Positions 44,829 to 54,089 of a stretch of 64,000 nucleotides of DNA are shown here, piece by piece. The notes beneath the pieces were generated by a model. It did not search any database. It worked only from the letters and a program-made list of their open reading frames with translations, and was not told the DNA's origin. Position numbers and translations under genes: made by a program. Source of the stretch: an uncultured Clostridia bacterium (lineage in GTDB: Bacteria > Bacillota > Clostridia > Christensenellales > Borkfalkiaceae); assembly GCA_947629095.1 (NCBI GenBank), contig CANRCK010000001.1, positions 62,001 through 126,000 of the forward strand, written 5' to 3'. Within the stretch, counting starts at the first letter, position 1, and the number at the start of each line of letters is the position of its first letter.

Positions 44829-44945
44829 CGGAAGCTCTACTCTTTTGCTGTGCGGCAGTAGAGCTTTTTAAACAAGCTCTATTTAAAAAAACGGCGCTCT
44901 ACTGCGCGTAAAAGGGCACTCTACCGTGAGTAGAGCGCCCTTTTT
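44829..44945 (-). terminator. Cluster of nested GTAGAGC hairpins after clpC
   Basis: On the minus strand, right after clpC, GGGCGCTCTAC pairs with GTAGAGTGCCC followed by TTTT (44914-44944). The next segment AGTAGAGCGCCG TTTTTTT can instead pair perfectly with the first arm. Further down, ATAGAGCTT pairs with AAAGCTCTA, and AGCTCTACT pairs with AGTAGAGCT. Arms share the same core, so alternative folds exclude each other. Surely a terminator region; switching is only inferred. Confidence 0.7.
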
Positions 44946-44957
44946 ATTGCATATATA

Positions 44958-47486
<2,529 letters not shown>

Positions 47487-47488
47487 AA

Positions 47489-48520
47489 TCAATTACCTCC
47501 TTGGGTCATCTGTTTTACGTGTTTTGCCACGTAGTCAGCCCTGTATATATCGCGCTCGACGGGGGTGAGCGCCCTGCCCGCCGCTGCATTGATATTTGCG
47601 GGGCGCATCTTTATTACCAAATCATCGATTTCCGAAACGTCGGAAATGTTTACGTAGCCGAGACAGGCGCCGAGCTTGACGCTTGCCGTAAGCTTTATGA
47701 GTTCGGACGTGGAGAGCTTGGCGCAGTTTGTTAGTATTCCGTAGGAGCGGAGACACTCGTCCTTTACATCAAGCGCGGCGTCTCCCTTTTTGAGGCTGAG
47801 CCTTTCCGCCTGCTCAAGCTCGGCAACCTTTGAAACCACGTCGCCGACTTGTTTTAAAATTTCCCTCTCGGTGACGCCGAGAGTTACTTCGTTGCTTATC
47901 TGATACATATATCCCTCGGCTTCGCTGCCCTCGCCGTAGACGCCGCGGACGGTAAGCCCCAAACGGGATATGGAACGGTAGACTTTTGGCATTGTGCCGT
48001 TTATGGTTAGCGCGGGCAAAAACGCCATTACCGAAGCTCTTAACCCCGTGCCCAGATTTGTGGGACAAGCCGTGAGATAGCCGAGCTGCTCGTCAAAGGC
48101 AAACTTCATACTGTTTGAAAGGCGCGCGTCTATCTTAGCCATGGTGTGATATGCCGTTTCAAGCTCAAAGCCCTTTAAAATGCACTGCTCGCGGAGGTGG
48201 TCCTCCTCGTTTATCATTATGGATATGGTTTCGTCGTTGTTGACGATTGCCGCGGAAATGCGGTTGTTCTTTATGAGATTGGGGGAAATAAGGTGGTTTT
48301 CCTTTAAAATTTGCGCCTCTTCGGGGGACACTGCGTTCATATAATATACTTTGAACTGGTCGTCCTGAAAACCGTCCAAGCGGGAAAGACCGCTTGTGAC
48401 GAGGCGGATTATTTCCCTTGCCTCCTTTGGGTTATCGAGATTGGAGGGAAAGACATAGCCTTCGATATTTCTTGCAAGCCGCACCCGGGTGGATACTACG
48501 ATTCCGGAAAGATTACTCAT
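47489..48520 (-). CDS. mcsB: Protein arginine kinase McsB
   Basis: 343 residues of the phosphagen-kinase fold: VVSTRVRLARNIEGYVFPSN, the NDEDH-like INEEDHLREQCI, and GTGLRASVMAFLPAL near the ATP site. McsB phosphorylates arginine residues on proteins and marks them for ClpC-ClpP. It overlaps mcsA by 8 bases. Confidence 0.96.
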   Translation of the reverse strand: MSNLSGIVVSTRVRLARNIEGYVFPSNLDNPKEAREIIRLVTSGLSRLDGFQDDQFKVYYMNAVSPEEAQILKENHLISPNLIKNNRISAAIVNNDETISIMINEEDHLREQCILKGFELETAYHTMAKIDARLSNSMKFAFDEQLGYLTACPTNLGTGLRASVMAFLPALTINGTMPKVYRSISRLGLTVRGVYGEGSEAEGYMYQISNEVTLGVTEREILKQVGDVVSKVAELEQAERLSLKKGDAALDVKDECLRSYGILTNCAKLSTSELIKLTASVKLGACLGYVNISDVSEIDDLVIKMRPANINAAAGRALTPVERDIYRADYVAKHVKQMTQGGN

Positions 48521-49004
48521 CGTTGTTGCCCCCGTACAGCTTTTGGTTTATTTCCTTGATTTGCTTGTTGAGAAGATTTGCCTGCGTGTAGCGGCGTTCC
48601 TTTACGGCTGTTTCAAGCCTCTCCTGAAGAGATTTCAACTTTCTCAGAAGTCCGTATTCGTCGTTGTTGAGAGCCGCGGTGCCGACGTGGGTATCCTTGC
48701 CCTGTATACTCCTTATCTGCGGCAGCAACAGTTCTTTGAAAACATCGTAACAGGTTGCGCAGCCTACAAGCCCCGTGCGCTTATAGTCGGTGTAGCGCGT
48801 GCCGCATACAGGACAAGCGACGGCTTCCTCGGCGTTGCCGTCGCCATATAGATTGGTCCAGAGGGCGCTGCTGTCGCTGTCGTTGAGGTCGCCCGTAAGC
48901 TCGGAATAGCAAAACGGGCAGAGATGACTTTCGAACTTTTTGCCGTTGATTATCTCCACATAGCTGACTGTTGCGATATTTTGTTTACAGCGCTGACAAA
49001 GCAT
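48513..49004 (-). CDS. mcsA: McsA, activator of McsB (zinc-finger, UVR motif)
   Basis: 163 residues. Four CxxC pairs (MLCQRCKQ, LCPFCYSEL, CPVCGTRYTD, GCATCYDVF) form zinc sites, and the C-terminal LKSLQERLETAVKERRYTQANLLNKQIKEIN is a UVR motif. It stimulates McsB. First gene of the operon; the usual ctsR repressor gene is not upstream. Confidence 0.95.
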   Translation of the reverse strand: MLCQRCKQNIATVSYVEIINGKKFESHLCPFCYSELTGDLNDSDSSALWTNLYGDGNAEEAVACPVCGTRYTDYKRTGLVGCATCYDVFKELLLPQIRSIQGKDTHVGTAALNNDEYGLLRKLKSLQERLETAVKERRYTQANLLNKQIKEINQKLYGGNNDE

Positions 49005-49029
49005 AGTTTACCCCGTTGAGCTTTTTTAT

Positions 49030-49058
49030 ATTATACACGCCGCTGCGGCGTCTTTCAA
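49030..49058 (-). promoter_or_regulatory. mcsA proximal promoter with a palindrome in the spacer
   Basis: Minus strand TTGAAA, 17 bases, TATAAT. The spacer is filled by a perfect 15-base palindrome ACGCCGCTGCGGCGT (49037-49051), a candidate repressor site. Confidence 0.7.
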
Positions 49059-49062
49059 TATA

Positions 49063-49090
49063 ATTATACTACGTTTCCGGCGAGCGTAAA
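49063..49090 (-). promoter_or_regulatory. mcsA distal promoter
   Basis: Minus strand TTTACG, 16 bases, TATAAT, just upstream of the proximal promoter. I looked for the CtsR heptad repeat GGTCAAA and did not find it. Confidence 0.55.
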
Positions 49091-49143
49091 CAAAAATATT
49101 GACAAGGTGAACAAATTTTTTTTGAAAAATTGCCACGCTACGA

Positions 49144-49172
49144 TTGAAATGGGCTGCAAGGTGTGCTATAAT
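49144..49172 (+). promoter_or_regulatory. Predicted promoter of the NifU-like/GGGtGRT operon
   Basis: TTGAAA, 17 bases, TATAAT, 37 bases before the ATG at 49210; GGAGGAAATGTA is the ribosome binding site. Confidence 0.75.
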
Positions 49173-49209
49173 CTTCAATGGAAAAAATTAAAAAATCGGA
49201 GGAAATGTA

Positions 49210-49935
49210 ATGCAATATTCAAAAGACGTTGAAAATATGATTTGCGTTGCCAAGGGCGTTTCCGGTAGATTCGAGCACGGTCCCGCCCCCATTCCCGAAG
49301 AAGGGCTTTGGATACAGGCAAAGGAAATCAAAGATATCAAGGGCTTTACCCACGGTATCGGCTGGTGCGCTCCCCAACAGGGCGCGTGCAAGCTCTCTTT
49401 AAACGTTAAAGACGGTATAATAGAGGAAGCTTTGGTTGAGACCATAGGCTGCTCCGGTATGACCCATTCCGCCGCCATGGCTGCGGAAATCCTGCCCGGA
49501 AAAACCATTTTGGAAGCCTTGAACACGGACCTTGTTTGCGACGCCATCAACACGGCTATGCGCGAACTCTTTTTGCAGATAGTTTACGGCAGGTCGCAGT
49601 CGGCGTTCTCCGAGGACGGTCTTGCCATAGGCGCAGGGCTTGAGGACCTTGGCAAGGGACTTCGCTCACAGGTGGGCACTATGTACGGCACGAAGCTCAA
49701 GGGCGTAAGATATCTTGAGATGGCAGAAGGATACGTTATTTCCATTGCCCTTGACAAAAACAACGAGGTTTGCGGATATAAGTTCGTTTCCCTCGGCAAG
49801 ATGACAGACTTTATTAAGAAAGGGCTTACCCCCAACGAGGCATATGAAAAAGCTATAGGTACTTACGGCAGATACTCCAAAGATGCGGGCGCCGTTAAGC
49901 ACATTGACCCCAGAACAGATAAGGAGGTTGACTGA
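49210..49935 (+). CDS. NifU/IscU-like iron-sulfur scaffold family protein
   Basis: 241 residues. The part from about 40 to 140 resembles an IscU/NifU N-domain: LSLNVKDGIIEEALVETIGCSGMTHSAAMAAEIL, with Cys residues in CAPQQGAC and GCSG, and a helical segment DAINTAMRELFLQIV. Clostridia often have this longer form directly upstream of a GGGtGRT-family gene, as here (2 bases between them). The role in Fe-S assembly is not proven for this branch. Confidence 0.8.
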   Translation: MQYSKDVENMICVAKGVSGRFEHGPAPIPEEGLWIQAKEIKDIKGFTHGIGWCAPQQGACKLSLNVKDGIIEEALVETIGCSGMTHSAAMAAEILPGKTILEALNTDLVCDAINTAMRELFLQIVYGRSQSAFSEDGLAIGAGLEDLGKGLRSQVGTMYGTKLKGVRYLEMAEGYVISIALDKNNEVCGYKFVSLGKMTDFIKKGLTPNEAYEKAIGTYGRYSKDAGAVKHIDPRTDKEVD

Positions 49936-49937
49936 TA

Positions 49938-50939
49938 ATGGCTCTTTTTGAAGGTTATGAAAGACGCGAAAAGAAAATTTTGGGCGTTTTGAAGGAATAC
50001 GGAATCAATTCCATAGAGGAATGCAAGGATATAACCCTTGCAAAGGGCATAGACGTGGATAAAATCGTGCGCGGCACACAGCCTATCTGCTTTGAAAACG
50101 CAGTTTGGGCTTATACCGTGGGCGCGGCGATTGCAATAAAATCAAATTGCAAAAAAGCGGCAGACGCGGCAAAGGCTATAGGCGTAGGTTTGCAGAGCTT
50201 CTGCATTCCCGGTTCGGTTGCGGAAAACAGAAAAGTAGGACTTGGTCACGGCAATTTAGGTTCGATGCTCCTTTCCGAAGAGACGGACTGCTTCTGCTTC
50301 CTTGCGGGGCATGAATCGTTTGCAGCCGCGGAAGGCGCAATAAAAATTGCCGAAAACGCAAATAAGGTGCGCACAAAGCCCCTGCGCGTTATTCTGAACG
50401 GCTTGGGCAAAGACGCCGCTTACATTATTTCGAGAATAAACGGCTTCACATACGTAAGAACGGAATTTGACCCCTATACCGAGACGGTTAAACCCGTGGA
50501 CAGCGTGGCATTCTCCGACGGTCCCCGCGCAAAAGTTAAGTGCTACGGCGCCGACAACGTGCCCGAGGGCGTTGCGATTATGAAGATGGAGAACGTTTCG
50601 GTTTCCATTACCGGTAACTCCACTAACCCCACTCGCTTCCAGCACCCCGTTGCGGGAACGTATAAAAAGTGGTGCAACGAGAACGGCGTTAAGTACTTTT
50701 CGGTTGCTTCGGGCGGCGGTACGGGCAGAACGCTGCACCCCGACAATATGGCGGCAGGTCCTTCGAGCTACGGTATGACCGATACTATGGGCAGAATGCA
50801 CTCCGACGCGCAGTTTGCCGGCTCCTCCTCCGTGCCCGCGCACGTTGAAATGATGGGGCTTATAGGTATGGGCAACAACCCTATGGTTGGCGCGACGGTT
50901 GCCGTTGCGGTTGCCGTTCAAGAGGCTTTGACGAAGTAA
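49938..50939 (+). CDS. GGGtGRT-family protein
   Basis: 333 residues with the defining motif SGGGTGRTLHPDNMAAGPSS. Other Gly-rich segments (GLGHGNLGSMLL, MGLIGMGNNPMVGAT) and the absence of any signal or span suggest a soluble metabolic or cofactor protein. Function of the family is not established. AAGGAGG precedes the ATG. The last 70 bases of the gene plus terminator are duplicated at 51540-51677; the gene therefore served as an integration site and remains intact. Confidence 0.88.
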   Translation: MALFEGYERREKKILGVLKEYGINSIEECKDITLAKGIDVDKIVRGTQPICFENAVWAYTVGAAIAIKSNCKKAADAAKAIGVGLQSFCIPGSVAENRKVGLGHGNLGSMLLSEETDCFCFLAGHESFAAAEGAIKIAENANKVRTKPLRVILNGLGKDAAYIISRINGFTYVRTEFDPYTETVKPVDSVAFSDGPRAKVKCYGADNVPEGVAIMKMENVSVSITGNSTNPTRFQHPVAGTYKKWCNENGVKYFSVASGGGTGRTLHPDNMAAGPSSYGMTDTMGRMHSDAQFAGSSSVPAHVEMMGLIGMGNNPMVGATVAVAVAVQEALTK

Positions 50940-51007
50940 AACCACAATATATTGTATTTGAAAAAGGGCTTCCATACAAAATATGGAAGCCCTTTTATCG
51001 TGTTTAT
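50870..51007 (+). repeat. 138-bp direct repeat, copy 1 (attL-like)
   Basis: From GGGCAACAACCC inside the GGGtGRT gene through its stop and terminator to TGTTTAT. Six mismatches against copy 2. Confidence 0.9.
50962..50996 (+). terminator. Terminator of the GGGtGRT operon
   Basis: 14-bp stem AAAAGGGCTTCCAT / ATGGAAGCCCTTTT; a copy with one mismatch is at 51632-51666. Confidence 0.9.
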
Positions 51008-51029
51008 ACAACCATTGGGATGAAACCCT

Positions 51030-51405
51030 GTTTTCGTCCACATCTCGTCCACATTTTTAAAAAATGTGGACGAGAAATTCTTGTTAAAAATTTTCAAATG
51101 TGGACCAAACTTGTGAAAATGTGGACGAAAATTCATTTTTTAACCCGATGGTTTATGCGAATACAGCTCATTTACCGCTTTCCTACCTTTCTCTCTCATT
51201 TTGTCCGTAGTATGCTCGTAAACACCTATCGTGATATCAATATTTGAATGTCCTAATCTTGTTTGAATTGAATTTTTCTGTTTTAATTGAACTGAAATTA
51301 ACCCAAAAAGGTTCTTTATTCATTGACAAACCATTGGAAACGTTTTATACCTTAAAAACCATTGGATTGAGTACCCGTTTTCGTCCACATCTCGTCCACA
51401 TTTTT
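51030..51405. repeat. Seven TGTGGAC motifs in two clusters
   Basis: GTCCACA at 51036 and 51047, TGTGGAC at 51065, 51099 and 51120, and GTCCACA again at 51383 and 51394. The 29 bases around each pair (51030-51058, 51377-51405) are identical; pairs are 11 bases apart, one helical turn. ACCATTGG also recurs at 51011, 51330 and 51358. These may be integrase arm sites or origin-type iterons. Confidence 0.7.
51140..51319 (-). pseudogene. Tyrosine integrase, C-terminal remnant
   Basis: The minus-strand frame, open for 59 codons between a TGA at 51322 and the stop at 51140, encodes SIQTRLGHSNIDITIGVYEH followed by TTDKMREKGRKAVNELYSHK. LGHSN holds the third basic box and VYEH the nucleophilic tyrosine of phage-type integrases. 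The N-terminal arm, core and first catalytic residues are gone, with stops upstream. It points toward the duplicated gene end, the usual place of an integrase next to its attachment site. Confidence 0.85.
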
Positions 51406-51539
51406 TGAAAAACACTATAAAACAGATAAATTCAAATTAATACGTTTTAGTACGATTTTGAGGGTTTTAAGGCATTTTTGGCATAAAAATCGGGCTTTTT
51501 TGATACATTTTGAAACAGATAAAATTGCTAATTCACGCT

Positions 51540-51677
51540 GGGCAATAACCCTATGGTAGGCGCGACGGTGACCGTTGCGGTTGCCGTGCAAGAGGCTTTG
51601 ACGAAGTAAAACCACAATATATTGTATTTGAAAAAGGGCTTCCATACAAAATACGGAAGCCCTTTTATCGTGTTTAT
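51540..51677 (+). repeat. 138-bp direct repeat, copy 2 (attR-like)
   Basis: Same length as copy 1; the coding part still reads in frame as the C-terminus of the GGGtGRT protein (LGNNPMVGATVTVAVAVQEA). It lies 532 bases after copy 1. Confidence 0.9.
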
Positions 51678-51728
51678 TGATAAAACACATCTCAACCTGT
51701 TTTTTTGAGGAAAAGCGCAAAGTTTATC

Positions 51729-51757
51729 TTGACCGAAAAAATGACTTGTGCTATAAT
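51729..51757 (+). promoter_or_regulatory. Predicted promoter of the sigma/protease operon
   Basis: TTGACC, 17 bases, TATAAT, near consensus. A TGAAAC followed by AT-rich spacing at 51768 could be a second, ECF-type promoter for self-control, but this is weak. Confidence 0.75.
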
Positions 51758-51817
51758 TTTAGCAGATTGAAACGTACTTTGGAACGAATTTGTTGACACA
51801 GCAGAAAAGGATAAAAA

Positions 51818-52318
51818 ATGGATTCACAGAAGTTTAATCGCTTACTGCGAAAAATTACTACCGACAGTCGCGCACTCGAAGAAATTTATGAAGAGTATTA
51901 TAGCAAAGTAAAACTTCATATCCTTCGTGGCTTCGGCAACCTTGTATCTGCTGAAGACGTAGCGCAAGAAGTTTTTCTTTCGCTTCTATCGTTAAATTTA
52001 AAAGAAAAGATAGAATTCCCCACAACATGGCTTATGCGGCTTTCGGAAAATAAGGCGAAAGACATATTACGCGGTAAGCACTCAGAATCTGAACTGTCGG
52101 ACATGATATCTTCTTCGTTCAGTATTGATAAAGCCATTCTCAAAGCAGATGTACAAACGGTTATAAAAAAACTTGACCCACTCTCCCAACAAATTATTTA
52201 TCTGCATATTTGGGAAGGTTATCCATACAAAGAGATAGCTCAAGAGCTTAATATTTCTTACAACAATGTCCGCGTAAAAGCGAGCCGCGCCTATAAAAAA
52301 ATTGAAAAACTTTTGTAA
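51818..52318 (+). CDS. ECF-type RNA polymerase sigma factor
   Basis: 166 residues. Region 2: LEEIYEEYYSKVKLHILRGFGNLVSAEDVAQEVFLSLL; region 4: LDPLSQQIIYLHIWEGYPYKEIAQELNISYNNVRVKASRAYKKI. The short two-domain form is typical of ECF sigma factors. AAGGA lies 8 bases before the ATG. Composition is more AT-rich than the flanking housekeeping genes. It leads a three-gene operon ending with a single-span membrane protein that could be its anti-sigma factor. The likely target is its own operon. Confidence 0.9.
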   Translation: MDSQKFNRLLRKITTDSRALEEIYEEYYSKVKLHILRGFGNLVSAEDVAQEVFLSLLSLNLKEKIEFPTTWLMRLSENKAKDILRGKHSESELSDMISSSFSIDKAILKADVQTVIKKLDPLSQQIIYLHIWEGYPYKEIAQELNISYNNVRVKASRAYKKIEKLL

Positions 52319-52380
52319 CATTTTGGACCATCTCTTCGTCTGTAAAATCAAGATAATTATTACTTTAAGGAGATTAAAAA

Positions 52381-53223
52381 ATGTTCCATTTGGGTGCGAT
52401 TGCTTTAAGCGCAGTTATGGCGCTTAGTATAAGCGTGATGCCCGTAGGTTTACAACGGGAAACTCAAACAGAAAAAAATGAAATTATTTATTATGATAAT
52501 ACGGGCGGACTATACGGGGAAACAAAATCCACAACATATAATACCGTAGAACGCGTACATTATACTTCAAAAACATTGACAGCAACTTATAGTTTGGCGT
52601 ATTCATACCCTACTCTAACTTTCTCTCCCGCAGTAGGTTCCTGCGGAGCAACAGCCGGCGGAAATGTTGTTGCGTTTTATGACAGATACGACGAAAATCT
52701 TATCCCGAACCACGTTTCCGGAACTCCATTATTCAACACATTTATTTATAGCATAGGAGACCAATACACTAGCGCCTTGATTACGCAGCTATACGAATAC
52801 ATGGCAGGCGGCGGCGTAGGAATGACCGAGGAACAATTTAAAAGCGGACTCAAAAGGTATTGCAATGAAAAGGGTAGGTCCGTCAGCTTTACTTCCTGTA
52901 TGAGTAACGGGTCTTTCGACTACTCAAAAATGCAAACCAATATGAAAGCAAATCAGCCGATTATCTTCTTTTTGAGCGGTTATAATGTAATGAGATTAAG
53001 TACCGCCGACGGATATGACATTCTTGCTTATAATGTTTCAACGGCAACCCACATAATGATCGGTTTCGGATATAAAAGCTATGCTTTTGAAACTTCAAAC
53101 GGAACCGAAAATTACGATTTTGTATCTATAAGCTCCGGATTGACAGGAAGCAACGATTCAGATTTCTTTGATATACATTATCAAACTCACATTGACGACG
53201 CATTGGCAGTAAACATTTATTAA
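52381..53223 (+). CDS. Secreted papain-fold (C39-like) putative cysteine peptidase
   Basis: 280 residues. The first 23 (MFHLGAIALSAVMALSISVM) form a signal-like hydrophobic stretch without the usual basic start. The body has VGSCGATAGGNVVAFYDRYD with a candidate nucleophile Cys88, and TATHIMIGFGYKSY with a candidate His224, in the order and spacing of C39/papain-like folds. An FDYSKMQTNMKANQPIIFFL segment also fits that fold. Activity is not proven; inactive relatives exist. AAGGAGATTAAAAA precedes the ATG, 62 bases after the sigma gene. Confidence 0.7.
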   Translation: MFHLGAIALSAVMALSISVMPVGLQRETQTEKNEIIYYDNTGGLYGETKSTTYNTVERVHYTSKTLTATYSLAYSYPTLTFSPAVGSCGATAGGNVVAFYDRYDENLIPNHVSGTPLFNTFIYSIGDQYTSALITQLYEYMAGGGVGMTEEQFKSGLKRYCNEKGRSVSFTSCMSNGSFDYSKMQTNMKANQPIIFFLSGYNVMRLSTADGYDILAYNVSTATHIMIGFGYKSYAFETSNGTENYDFVSISSGLTGSNDSDFFDIHYQTHIDDALAVNIY

Positions 53224-53224
53224 T

Positions 53225-53917
53225 ATGAAAGCAAAAAAATTCCTTGAACAACAAGCCGAACAAGATAGGCAGGCTATTCTCTCCGAAACAGACGCTCGAT
53301 TTTTACAGGAGATGAAAGTAAAAATCGAAGCTAATACTTCCACTCCCGCGGCACACCGTTTTCCTCGGCTGAAATTTTGGCTTGCCGTGGCATCGGGCAT
53401 ATTAGCTTCAATAGTCGTGCTTGTCTGTGTATTGGTGTTCTATCCGCAAACGCAAAACAAAGTTGTATATTATGAAAACAACTTTGTAAAAAGTGATTCA
53501 ACCCTGCAAGCGATGGATGACGATATGAAGGAATTTGCTTTCTTGATAAGCGATAACTTTTACACTACATATGTTGAAAAAACGACCGACAGCGTAAGCG
53601 GCGATGTAATTATGTATCAGGCTAACGTCACGAGGAACGATAATCTTCTAAAAATGACGATTATTGCAGTTTGCAACAAGAATTATAATTATAAAGATAT
53701 CCAGATTACTGAAAACTTTATGCTAGAAAAACTTTCTCGTTATGATATTTATTATTTATCGGAAAGAAAATCAGATTCAGATTTTGGTATTGAAAAATAT
53801 TCCGCACAGGCGCAAATAAAAAGAAATACGGAATACATTTATATAATGGATTATTCCGAAACAATATTAGACGGACAACCGCGTTTTTTTGATATCATAC
53901 AGTCGCTTATACAATAA
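53225..53917 (+). CDS. Single-pass membrane protein, putative anti-sigma factor
   Basis: 230 residues: a charged helical cytoplasmic part (1-50), one span at about 51-73 (FWLAVASGILASIVVLVCVLVF), and an extracytoplasmic domain of about 155 residues. This is the plan of membrane anti-sigma factors, although no zinc HxxxCxxC motif is present. It starts 1 base after the peptidase stop without a Shine-Dalgarno, so translation is coupled. The terminator follows 12 bases after its stop. Confidence 0.65.
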   Translation: MKAKKFLEQQAEQDRQAILSETDARFLQEMKVKIEANTSTPAAHRFPRLKFWLAVASGILASIVVLVCVLVFYPQTQNKVVYYENNFVKSDSTLQAMDDDMKEFAFLISDNFYTTYVEKTTDSVSGDVIMYQANVTRNDNLLKMTIIAVCNKNYNYKDIQITENFMLEKLSRYDIYYLSERKSDSDFGIEKYSAQAQIKRNTEYIYIMDYSETILDGQPRFFDIIQSLIQ

Positions 53918-53928
53918 CACAATAGAAC

Positions 53929-53951
53929 TTTCCCCGCCTTGAGGCGGGGAA
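53929..53951 (+). terminator. Terminator of the sigma/protease operon
   Basis: TTCCCCGCC-TTGA-GGCGGGGAA followed by TTTTTT. Confidence 0.9.
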
Positions 53952-54048
53952 TTTTTTATAGCATACCTGATAAAATGCTCCTTAACATAGTTGCTGTAAT
54001 ATCATAAGGTGAACAGCCAAACATTTAATTTGAACGTAGTGGCATTTA

Positions 54049-54081
54049 TTGCCGCCGCGCGACTGATTCGCGCGGCGGCAA
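54049..54081 (-). terminator. Hairpin downstream of the aminotransferase gene
   Basis: 14-bp stem TTGCCGCCGCGCGA / TCGCGCGGCGGCAA; no long T-run follows. Confidence 0.65.
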
Positions 54082-54089
54082 AATTAAAT

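Larger units (their letters stand above)
51008..51539. mobile_element. Scar of an integrative element
   Basis: AT-rich segment between the two 138-bp repeats. It contains only the integrase tail and the TGTGGAC clusters; no intact gene. I infer an element that entered at the 3' end of the GGGtGRT gene and later lost its cargo. Confidence 0.7.

Noticed and set aside
44829-44945. Transposon end or CRISPR-like repeat
   Set aside because: Arms form RNA-type hairpins with T-runs; no transposase, target duplication or spacer pattern.
49005-49209. CtsR operator
   Set aside because: No GGTCAAA tandem heptads were found; GACAAGGTGAACAAA near 49100 is too different.
50256-51041. 261-residue minus-strand ORF over the GGGtGRT gene
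   Set aside because: Antisense shadow; the sense frame carries the family motif and a ribosome binding site.
51030-51405. CRISPR array
   Set aside because: The repeated unit is only 7-9 bases, in both orientations and irregularly spaced; no repeat-spacer pattern.
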